From: JOPF136 sp963773835
GTDB lineage: Bacteria; Acidobacteriota; Terriglobia; Acidiferrales; UBA7541
Direction: 5' to 3'
Assembly (NCBI GenBank): GCA_963773835.1
Contig: CAVZCQ010000001.1
Coordinates: 620,001 to 684,000 of the forward strand
DNA length: 64,000 bases
The notes beneath the pieces were generated by a model, which worked only from the letters and a program-made list of their open reading frames with translations, ran no database searches and was not told the DNA's origin. Below, in pieces: positions 57,908-64,000 of the stretch. Both the position numbers and the translations under genes were made by a program. Position 1 is the stretch's first letter; the number at the start of each line of letters is the position of its first letter.

Positions 57908-57936
57908 ACTATAACATAGTAGTATACAAAAGTCAA
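57908..57936 (-). promoter_or_regulatory. Sigma70-type promoter on the minus strand with operator-like symmetry
   Basis: TTGACT (57931-57936) and TATAGT (57908-57913) with a 17-base spacer. The spacer and -10 contain symmetric sequences (ACTAT-AAC-ATAGT and GTATAC on the + strand) that could bind a dimeric repressor. No convincing coding frame follows; a start TTG/ATG at 57889-57892 opens a doubtful 157-codon frame. Confidence 0.5.
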
Positions 57937-58566
57937 TGGGAAATATTTACATGACGGCTAAATCTCGAGGTTCGCAGATTGAGACGGTGGGCGGCGCGGG
58001 TAACGTGGCGGTCTCCGGCGTGAATCAAATTGAGATGGGGCGGGTGGGTGCGTGCCGCGGAGAAAGATGGGCGACGTCTCAATTTGAGGCGGTGGTGGGG
58101 AGGGCGACTGCGTGAGAGAGATCGATGAGTCAAAGTGAGACGAGAGCTTAAGAATTGAGAATCTCCGCACGCGCCCTGAACCGGGCGGGGCGGATGCGGA
58201 GCACTAAGGTAGCTTTTCTGGGTGCCACCGACGAGAGGAATCGTAGCGCTGTGGACGCCGGCGGCCTTCGCGGAACTGCTCCGGGTGAGAAAGGAACAAC
58301 CCCCCGCTCCGATGGGGGCCGCATTTCAGAGTCTCTTCATTGAGTCTCTAGAGTGCGGAAAACCCGCATGGGAGGCGGGGAAGACGAATTTTCTGCCCAA
58401 GACCTCTAGTTACGGCTGATACAGAGAATGGGAACGGTTCAATGCGTGGAACGTCCTATGATCCCGTGCGCGGAACCAGGGGGGCAGGTCGGAGCCCTCG
58501 TTGAAAGTCTTCACGGTTTCACAAGCATGCCCGTCAAGGGTCTGCCGTCCGCCGTCAGCGCCTTAA

Positions 58567-58930
58567 TCACTTTTTGCTTAAATCGAACAGAAAGCTGTAA
58601 ATAGTTATGTAGTTGGAACTGTCCCCCGGCTCATCGGTATAAACCAGGAAGTCCATGGCCTTTTCTCCGCTAGCAAGGGTCGTGGCTATAGCTCTTGTGC
58701 CGCAGAAGAACCCATAGTCGCTGACTTCAACTCTTGTTACCCGTCTCCAACCGGCCCCGTCGGGCAAATAGCCGCCGACCATGAGCACAGGGTGAAGCGC
58801 TCGCTCTGGGACGACTGAGTACATCACGGCCGCGTAACGGGCGGGTGGCCCACACGAAAGATTCGTTCCCTCGGTTGATTTCCATGCACGCCGTGAGGAT
58901 ACCACTTGTTGGAGTTCACCGCAGAGTATA
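58567..58930 (-). pseudogene. Remnant of an unknown gene cut by the REP/RAYT element
   Basis: About 120 protein-like codons end in YTDEPGDSSNYITIYSFLFDL and include PARYAAVMYSVVPERALHPV. The sequence looks coding, with balanced composition, unlike the shadow frames around it. Its upstream end runs straight into the REP-like hairpin at 58943, and the first 30 codons of the open frame (58931-59028) are repeat sequence. I read it as a gene that lost its 5' end when the element inserted. A short intact gene using an internal start cannot be excluded. The family is not recognised. Confidence 0.5.
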
Positions 58931-58934
58931 GAAA

Positions 58935-58986
58935 CGGGGGTGCCCCACCCTTCGATTGTGGTGTAGGAAGGGTGGGGTCTTTGACG
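58935..58986. repeat. REP-like hairpin upstream of the RAYT gene (inverted copy)
   Basis: A perfect 11-bp stem CCCCACCCTTC (58943-58953) and GAAGGGTGGGG (58967-58977) with a 13-base loop. The flanks GGTG before and TCTTTGA after are the reverse complement of the flanks of the downstream copies (TCAAAGA...GCACC). It ends about 20 bases before the RAYT start codon. Confidence 0.8.
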
Positions 58987-59005
58987 TTTCAGTTGCTTTC
59001 TTCCC

Positions 59006-59533
59006 ATGCCCAAGAATTTGAAACGCATCTATGGAAAGGGAACGCTGCATTTTATTACCTGCAGTTGCTACCGGCGGCTTCCCCTGCTGGGTTCGGCGCG
59101 GGCGCGGAATCGATTGGTGCGTATCCTGAGAGAAGTGCGGGCACGTTACGGCTTTGCTCTCTATGGCTACGTGGTGATGCCCGAGCACGTCCACTTGTTG
59201 ATTGGGGAGCCGAAGATCGGCACACCATCCACGGTGATGCAAGTGTTGAAGCAGCGGCTGTCGCGCGAGCTGCGGCGGAGAAAACGGCGGGTACCGGTGG
59301 GCCAGCTCGCGCTACCCTTTGCAAAGACTGATGTGGTGCTGCCGCATTTCTGGCAGAAGCGGTTTTACGATTTCAACGTTTGGAGTGGAAAGAAGATCAG
59401 GGAAAAACTCGAATACATGCACCAAAATCCGGTGAAGCGTGGGCTGGTTTCCGGTCCGGCACACTGGGTCTGGAGCAGCTACAACTACTACGAGGGAGCG
59501 GAAGGGCCGCTGCTGAGGATGGATCGGATGTGA
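59006..59533 (+). mobile_element. REP-associated tyrosine transposase (RAYT, IS200-like Y1 domain)
   Basis: The 175-residue protein is of usual RAYT length. Motifs: LHFITCSCYRRLPLL, the HUH metal site in YVVMPEHVHLLIGEP, a basic stretch (LSRELRRRKRR), and the catalytic tyrosine region EYMHQNPVKRGLVSGPAHW followed by WSSYNYYEG. RAYTs nick single-stranded REP hairpins and are thought to spread REP/BIME sequences; they are usually single-copy domesticated enzymes. It is flanked by one inverted REP-like hairpin upstream and three direct copies downstream. No good ribosome binding site is visible before the ATG at 59006. Confidence 0.92.
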
Positions 59534-59590
59534 AGAGGCCGGATGGGAGAGCGAGGCTGGCCAAACAAGGTTCGGGAGGGAGACCGGATA

Positions 59591-59949
59591 GGGAAATTCA
59601 AAGACCCCACCCTTCACACGGCGAAGAGTGGGGCACCCACCCAAAAGTCCCGACACCTTAGAAGAGAAGCAAAGGCCGCACCACCCGCCGAAACAACGGA
59701 TCGAGGAGGACAACGGACAGGGAAATTCAAAGACCCCCACCCTTCACACGGCGAAGAGTGGGGCACCCACCCAAAAGTCCCGACACCTTAGAAGGGAAGC
59801 AAAGGCTGCACCACCCGCCGAAACAACGGATCGAGGAGGACAACGGACAGGGAAATTCAAAGACCCCCACCCTTCACACGGCGAAGAGTGGGGCACCCAC
59901 CCAAAAGTCCCGACAGCTTAGAAGAGAAGCAAAGGCCGCACCACCCGCC
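59591..59949. repeat. Tandem array of a 129/130-bp unit carrying REP-like hairpins (2.8 copies)
   Basis: Units begin with GGGAAATTCAAAGACCC at 59591, 59720 and 59850; the third stops after 100 bases. They differ at only a few positions (CCCC/CCCCC, AGAGAAG/AGGGAAG, GCCGC/GCTGC, CACCTT/CAGCTT). Each holds CCCCACCCTTC-ACACGGC-GAAGAGTGGGG, an 11-bp stem with one mismatch. A decayed unit end is recognisable at about 59561-59590. The array directly follows the RAYT gene, and the near identity implies recent duplication. Confidence 0.92.
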
Positions 59950-60003
59950 CCGCCCGAAAATCGAAATTCGAAAATGCAAAAACGAAGGACGGCGGAACGT
60001 GCG

Positions 60004-61044
60004 CTAGTTGTTCTTACTGGTAGCCGGGGAGGGGGGCGGTTCCGGAGGCGTGGCGTAGTAGCCTTTGCGGGCGCGGACCACTAATCCTTTGCGGCTCACA
60101 TCCACGCCGATCTTACGGAAACTTCCATCGGTGGCACGGTTGGAGGGGACATAGGCCAGCGAATACTGGCTCCGGAGTTCCACACCGATGTCCTGAAACG
60201 ATTGTCCGAGGTCGTCCACACTGTAGGGAAAGAAGGAACGGCCGCCGGTTTCCGAGGCGAATTCGTCGAGCACTTTGTCCGCGTCTCCCTTGAGGTATTT
60301 GCGCTGGGCGCGTTTGCGGGGGTCGCTTTGTTCCGTGGCGGAGACCCATTCGGTGCTGCTGCTGATGCAGTAGATGGAAGCGCCGGCGCGCTCGGCGGCC
60401 TCGACGGCGGCTCCGCGTGGGGCTTCGGAGAGATTGTCGTCGCCGTCGGTGATCACCACGATGACGCGGCGGACCGCGGAATGGTCGGCGGGCTGCGGGG
60501 CAGCGGCGAGTTTTGTGGAGGCCTGGATGATGGCGTCGTAGAGGGCGGTGCCGCCCCCGGCGCGCTGGCGCTGCACGGCGGCGGTAAGCTTTCCGGCGTC
60601 GTCGGTGTAGTTCTGCACGACGGCGGGCTCGTTGTCGAAGATCATGAGGAAGGCCTGGTCCTTGTTCCGGCGCAGAGTGTTGGTGAGGAACTCGATGGCC
60701 GCGTCCTTTTCAAATTCGAGGCGCTCGCGGATGCTGTTGGAGGTGTCGAGGAGGAGGCCGATGCGGAGGGGCAGGTCCGTCTCGCGGGCGAAGAACTGGA
60801 TTTTCTGCTCCTTGCCGTCCTCGAAAACGCGAAAATCGGATTGATCGAGATCGGTGACCAGCTTTTCGCGCCGGGTAACCACCGTGGCGATGATATTGAC
60901 CAGGTTTACGGGGACGCGGAGGGGCGGTGCGCTGATGCCTGGAGTGGGCGCCTGGGAGGCGGGGGGCGAAGGAGGCGGCTGCTGGCTGGCGAGGCCAGCG
61001 AAGGCCAGCAGCAGAAGCGCAATCGCAACGAGCGAATGCTTCAC
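60004..61044 (-). CDS. VWFA-related Acidobacterial domain protein (third copy)
   Basis: The protein has 346 residues from GTG 61044, seven bases after the stop of the pseudouridine synthase gene; the longer frame to 61362 runs inside that gene. A signal peptide (LVAIALLLLAFAGLASQ) is followed by DLDQSDFRVFEDGKEQKIQFF, an intact MIDAS (LLLDTSNSIRE) and the ending RKIGVDVSRKGLVVRARKGYY. It closely resembles the copy at 56217-57227. It ends the housekeeping operon ileS-lspA-lgt-rluD, which may drive its expression. No clear ribosome site precedes the GTG, so coupling is likely. Confidence 0.88.
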   Translation of the reverse strand: MKHSLVAIALLLLAFAGLASQQPPPSPPASQAPTPGISAPPLRVPVNLVNIIATVVTRREKLVTDLDQSDFRVFEDGKEQKIQFFARETDLPLRIGLLLDTSNSIRERLEFEKDAAIEFLTNTLRRNKDQAFLMIFDNEPAVVQNYTDDAGKLTAAVQRQRAGGGTALYDAIIQASTKLAAAPQPADHSAVRRVIVVITDGDDNLSEAPRGAAVEAAERAGASIYCISSSTEWVSATEQSDPRKRAQRKYLKGDADKVLDEFASETGGRSFFPYSVDDLGQSFQDIGVELRSQYSLAYVPSNRATDGSFRKIGVDVSRKGLVVRARKGYYATPPEPPPSPATSKNN

Positions 61045-61051
61045 CGCAGAA

Positions 61052-62059
61052 TTATAGGTACCCCGCGAGCGCGGCGTCAATTCGGCCGGGCGGGCCGGCG
61101 GTGGCCTGGCGGAGCGTTTCGAGAAAATGGCGGAGTTCGGGGGGAAGGGGGGCACGCAACTCGAGCCGGCGACCCGTTCGAGGATGCGCAAAGGCGAGAC
61201 GCGCGGCGTGCAGAAAATTCCTGTCCAGAGGGGGCAGGGGCTTTCCGTTGGCCATGGGGGATTTGGGCGCGCCATAAAGCGTGTCGCCGACGACCGGATG
61301 GCCGAGCGCGGAGAAATGGACGCGGATCTGGTGGGTGCGGCCGGTGCGCAGCGTCGCTTCAATGAGCGTGTAGGGACCGAGGGAGGCGAGGGCGCGCCAG
61401 TCCGTGTGCGAGGCGCGGCCCTCGCCCGGGCGGCGGCGCGTGGTCATGCGGGTGCGGCGGCGAAGGTCGCGAGCGACAGACAGACGGATTGATCCACTTG
61501 CTGCTTTCATTCCTCCGTGGACCAGAGCGAGATAGATTTTTTCCACGGTGCGATTGGCAAATTGTGCGGCAAGCGCGTGGTGGGCCGCGTCGTTCCTGGC
61601 CACGACGATGGCGCCGGAAGTGTTTTTGTCCAGCCGGTGGACGATGCCAGGGCGTCCGGCGCCGCCGGCGGCTGAGAGCGAGCCGTAGCGATGGACGAGT
61701 GCGCCTGCCAGAGTGGGCGCGCCGGGCGGGATCCCCGCGCCGGGGTGGACGGGCAATCCAGCGGGTTTGTTGACGACCACGAGGTCGTCATCCTCGTAGA
61801 GAATTTCGAGGGGCACATCAACGGCCTCGGCGCGAAGGGGCTCGCGAGGCAGGAGGGTGACTTCCACTACTTCTCCGCCGGCCAGGCGGTGAGAGGGCCG
61901 CGCGGGTTCGCCGGCGACACGCACCAGACCCTGGTGGATGAGAGCAGCGAGCCGGGTGCGGCTGAGCGCGGGAAATTGGGCGGCGAGATAGCGGTCCAGG
62001 CGCTGGCCTGCGGCGCTGGGGGAAACCTCCAGACGCTCGATGTGGGGAGAGTGGCTCAT
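61052..62059 (-). CDS. RluD-family 23S rRNA pseudouridine synthase
   Basis: The 335-residue protein has an N-terminal S4 RNA-binding domain (SRTRLAALIHQGLVRV) and the RluA/C/D catalytic domain with Asp144 in GIVHRLDKNTSGAIVVA. Other blocks are VVVNKPAGLPVHPG and ETALRTGRTHQIRVHF-like sequence. It converts uridines of 23S rRNA (helix 69 in the RluD case) to pseudouridine. Being placed after lspA-lgt is common. The assignment to RluD rather than RluA/C rests on length and the S4 domain. Confidence 0.88.
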   Translation of the reverse strand: MSHSPHIERLEVSPSAAGQRLDRYLAAQFPALSRTRLAALIHQGLVRVAGEPARPSHRLAGGEVVEVTLLPREPLRAEAVDVPLEILYEDDDLVVVNKPAGLPVHPGAGIPPGAPTLAGALVHRYGSLSAAGGAGRPGIVHRLDKNTSGAIVVARNDAAHHALAAQFANRTVEKIYLALVHGGMKAASGSIRLSVARDLRRRTRMTTRRRPGEGRASHTDWRALASLGPYTLIEATLRTGRTHQIRVHFSALGHPVVGDTLYGAPKSPMANGKPLPPLDRNFLHAARLAFAHPRTGRRLELRAPLPPELRHFLETLRQATAGPPGRIDAALAGYL

Positions 62060-62138
62060 TTTGCGGGAACGGGGAGTTGTTGTGATTCCGCCAGGCGAGA
62101 GAGGCGATTGCCGCGAATGGTGAACATCTGGGCAGGCT

Positions 62139-62160
62139 GGGGCACGACATGTCGTGCCCC
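62139..62160. repeat. 22-bp perfect palindrome, second copy of the GGGGCACG family
   Basis: Half-site GGGGCACGACA followed by its exact complement, then TACG. It is intergenic between rluD and lgt and of the same design as the 28-bp palindrome at 20138-20165 (which has GGC/GCC in place of GAC/GTC in the centre). Confidence 0.75.
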
Positions 62161-62176
62161 TACGGCGGAAATCATA

Positions 62177-62995
62177 TCAGGCCGTGGCAGGACCGGGACT
62201 CGAGGGCGCGGGGCGGGCGACACGGAAGCGCGGACGGAACCAGAGCCAGGCGCCGAGCAACATGAGTCCCACGCTGACTACTTGCATCAGGGAAAATTCG
62301 CCGCCGGCGAGCAGAGTGCGGCCAGGGTCGCCGCGAAAGAATTCCACGGTTCCGCGGGTGAGGCCGTAGAGAAATGCATAGGCGCCGATCACCTGGCCGG
62401 CCGGACGTTTGCCGACGCCGAGACTGAGGAGGATGGCGACGTTGATGAACTCCGCGGCGGCCTCATAGAGCTCGGTGGGGTGAAGGCGGATGCCGAGCGG
62501 AGTGCCGACGAGCTGATGCGCGTACGGGTTGGTGAAGACGACGCCCCAGGGCATGGAGGTGGGCTTGCCGTAGCAACAGCCTGCGGAGAAACAGCCGAGG
62601 CGTCCGATGCCGTGGCCGAGGGCGAGGGGGGCGGCGTAGACGTCTCCGAGCTTCGCATAGGAGAGCTTGGTGCGATACGAATAGACAACCAGAATGACAA
62701 CAGCGGTGAGCAGACCGCCGTACCACACGCCACCGGCTTGCAGGGTGCTCCAACTGAAGATGTCGCCTGGGTTCTGGCGGTAGTAGTCCCAGTCCGCGAA
62801 GACCAGCCAGACCTTCGCGCCCGCGAGAGCGGCCAGGACCATGTAAACGCCGAGATTCCAGACGCGGTCGGGATCGAGGCCTGCGGCGGGAGCGCGCCGC
62901 TGCGCCAGCCACAGGGCCAGCAGGATGCCGAAGGCGAGGAGCGTGCCGTAGGTATGGATGGTGAAAGGCCCGAGGTGGAAGAGGATGGGGTGCAT
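62177..62995 (-). CDS. lgt: Prolipoprotein diacylglyceryl transferase
   Basis: The protein has 272 residues from ATG 62995, which overlaps the window of the lspA stop by only a two-base gap. Seven hydrophobic segments and the family signature GHGIGRLGCFSAGCCYGKPT are clear; HPTELYEAAAEF is the second conserved block. It transfers diacylglycerol from phosphatidylglycerol to the lipobox Cys in the inner membrane. The partner lspA is encoded directly upstream, so both steps of lipoprotein maturation are together. The frame to 63100 overlaps lspA and is rejected. Confidence 0.94.
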   Translation of the reverse strand: MHPILFHLGPFTIHTYGTLLAFGILLALWLAQRRAPAAGLDPDRVWNLGVYMVLAALAGAKVWLVFADWDYYRQNPGDIFSWSTLQAGGVWYGGLLTAVVILVVYSYRTKLSYAKLGDVYAAPLALGHGIGRLGCFSAGCCYGKPTSMPWGVVFTNPYAHQLVGTPLGIRLHPTELYEAAAEFINVAILLSLGVGKRPAGQVIGAYAFLYGLTRGTVEFFRGDPGRTLLAGGEFSLMQVVSVGLMLLGAWLWFRPRFRVARPAPSSPGPATA

Positions 62996-62997
62996 GG

Positions 62998-63492
62998 TCA
63001 GGCTCGCTCCGTCTCGGGATGCCGTGCGAGCAGGAGTTCGAGCAGGACGAGAGCCGCGCCAATCACAATCGCGGCGTCGGCCACGTTGAACGCGGGCCAC
63101 TCAAAGCTGCGGAAGTAGAAGAGAAGAAAGTCCACAACGCCCCCATCGAGAAGCCGGTCGAACAGATTGCCTGCCGCTCCCCCCAGGATTAGAGCAATTC
63201 CCGCGCGCGAGCGTTGCCCGCCGGCGCGTCCTGCCACGAGCAGCCAGGCCATGGCCACAGCCGCCACCAGGGAAAGGCCGATGAGCGCCACGCGCACCCA
63301 GGGAAGACGGGAATCGGCGAGCAGGCCGAAAGCGATGCCGGGATTTCGCGTGTGGACGAGGTCGAAAAAGCCGGGAATCACGGAGCGGTGCCAGCCGGCA
63401 ATGGTGAGGCGCTCGACGAGAGTCTTCGTGAGCCGGTCGGTCACCAGGACGGCCAGCGAAAGGATGGCCCAGGGAATGGGAAAACGGTTCAT
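62998..63492 (-). CDS. lspA: Lipoprotein signal peptidase II
   Basis: The protein has 164 residues from ATG 63492, overlapping the ileS stop (ATGA). Four membrane helices and both catalytic aspartates are seen: D121 in GGVVDFLLFYF and D139 in FNVADAAIVIGA; NPGIAFGLL is the third family block. It cleaves prolipoprotein signal peptides after Lgt has acted. The ileS-lspA pairing is widespread in bacteria. Confidence 0.94.
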   Translation of the reverse strand: MNRFPIPWAILSLAVLVTDRLTKTLVERLTIAGWHRSVIPGFFDLVHTRNPGIAFGLLADSRLPWVRVALIGLSLVAAVAMAWLLVAGRAGGQRSRAGIALILGGAAGNLFDRLLDGGVVDFLLFYFRSFEWPAFNVADAAIVIGAALVLLELLLARHPETERA

Positions 63493-64000
63493 GCCTTTTG
63501 CGCTCGTGCGATCTCCTCGAGAGCTGCGACGCACCGTTCACATACGGTGGGCCACTCTCCATTCTCTCCTACCCGCTCGGAATAGTTCCAGCAGCGCTCG
63601 CATTTGCGACCGCGTGCGCGCTGGACTTCGATCGACAGCGCCGTGGCCGGGCCGCCGTCTCCGGACGCGGAGGGAGCGGCCAGCTCTACCTGTGAAACGA
63701 TGAAGAGCGCAGGAAGTTCCCGCTGGAATTCGCGGAGCAGCTCGGCCAGAGGGCCGGCCGCGCGGAGCACGACGCGGGCCTCGAGCGAGGCGTTGATTTC
63801 CTTCGCGTTGCGCTTTTCTTCCAGCGCCTTCAACACCGCATCGCGCACGCCGAGCAGGTCCTGCCATTTGCTGGAGCGAGCCGCAGGCAGCCCGGTGGTG
63901 AGTTCGTCCGGCGGTGGGAAGCGCGTCATGTGGATGCTGGCCGGATCGCCGGGGCGGCGGGGCATGTATTTCCACACCTCCTCAGCAGTAAAGACGCACG
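63489..64000 (-). CDS. ileS: Isoleucyl-tRNA synthetase, C-terminal part (5' end beyond window)
   Basis: The frame is open to the window edge, so only about 170 residues are visible. The anticodon-binding region (LLGVRDAVLKALEEKRNAKEI) is followed by the C-terminal zinc finger KCERCWNYSERVG...CERCVAALEEI, which is typical of bacterial IleS. It charges tRNA-Ile. The stop overlaps the lspA start, which begins the conserved ileS-lspA-lgt string. Confidence 0.94.
   Translation of the reverse strand, partial: CVFTAEEVWKYMPRRPGDPASIHMTRFPPPDELTTGLPAARSSKWQDLLGVRDAVLKALEEKRNAKEINASLEARVVLRAAGPLAELLREFQRELPALFIVSQVELAAPSASGDGGPATALSIEVQRARGRKCERCWNYSERVGENGEWPTVCERCVAALEEIARAQKA

Larger units (their letters stand above)
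57228..58566. other. 1.3-kb mosaic non-coding region
   Basis: No convincing gene is seen. The base composition shifts repeatedly: a 19-bp near-direct repeat (57263-57281 and 57354-57372, TCGGGACGCAAAvGGCGCG), two copies of GGCATATCGCC, a run of seven A's at 57512, an inverted repeat at 57747-57802, a consensus promoter at 57908-57936 pointing left, and several copies of ATTGAGA or its complement between 57978 and 58160. Frames such as the one on the minus strand 57419-57892 are Ser/Pro/Cys-rich and probably not translated. The whole looks like decayed or mobile-element-derived DNA. Confidence 0.55.

Noticed and set aside
58222..58419. A 65-codon + strand frame between the mosaic region and the broken gene
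   Set aside because: No ribosome binding site or motif, and the frame overlaps a CCCCC...GGGGG hairpin; probably chance.
59543..59921. Overlapping short + strand frames in the repeat array (82 and 97 codons)
   Set aside because: They consist only of the tandem unit read in different frames; the unit length (129 or 130) changes the frame, so no stable repeat protein is encoded.
59591..59949. Possible CRISPR array
   Set aside because: The repeated unit is 130 bp, contiguous and present in fewer than three copies, with no variable spacers and no cas genes.

Overview
The window is GC-rich, densely packed chromosomal DNA that most likely comes from an Acidobacteriota genome. The best pointers are three proteins of the 'VWFA-related Acidobacterial domain' type, an alternative complex III/caa3 respiratory operon, many small TPR/HEAT/BNR and FG-GAP proteins, and two NtrC-type sigma-54 activators. 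No rRNA, tRNA or CRISPR array was seen. The lineage is inferred from gene content only.

Layout. 1-7780 (+) is one tightly overlapping respiratory operon: the end of actB, then actD, actE, actF, a small membrane protein, a SCO-type copper chaperone and coxB-A-C-D. 7928-10738 (+) holds glycogen phosphorylase and a small unknown gene. 11120-16421 (-) holds a trypsin-like/TPR protein, two alkaline-phosphatase-superfamily enzymes and a 50-residue membrane protein missed by simple ORF cut-offs. 16852-21883 holds galE, an NtrY-like sensor that has lost its kinase residues, an orphan XRE regulator (-) and a TlpA-like thioredoxin. 21985-26137 (-) is a YaiO barrel / HEAT repeat / family-2 glycosyltransferase operon that looks like an exopolysaccharide export unit. 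26211-28340 has a third phosphatase-superfamily enzyme and two small genes. 28492-34918 (+) is an FG-GAP protein followed by a TolC/CzcB/CzcA-type RND efflux system. 34996-37156 (+) has a PagL-like lipid A deacylase, an ACT-domain protein and an unknown envelope protein. 37173-42239 (-) has an NtrC/NtrY-type two-component pair with a lipoprotein and thiO.

42678-49711 (+) has an outer-membrane protein with PKD-like and degenerate OmpA-like parts, a BNR/sortilin-like propeller protein, a second NtrC-type regulator and an alpha/beta hydrolase. 49797-54183 has a thiolase (-) and a large UvrD helicase fused to a RecB/Cas4-like Fe-S nuclease (+). 54213-57227 has a PPOX-family flavin/cofactor oxidase (-) preceded by a promoter-structured leader-terminator module, then two divergent VWFA proteins. 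57228-60003 is the accessory part: about 1.3 kb of mosaic non-coding DNA, a broken gene, and a REP-associated tyrosine transposase (RAYT) bracketed by inverted REP-like hairpins with a near-perfect 130-bp tandem array. 60004-64000 (-) is the housekeeping string ileS-lspA-lgt-rluD plus a third VWFA gene.

The genes suggest an aerobic, Gram-negative heterotroph with a well developed envelope: quinol oxidation by ACIII feeding a caa3 oxidase, glycogen turnover, exopolysaccharide and lipid A modification, metal efflux and lipoprotein maturation. The most unusual items are the RAYT/REP island, the putative small RNA or attenuator before the PPOX gene, and the pseudokinase.
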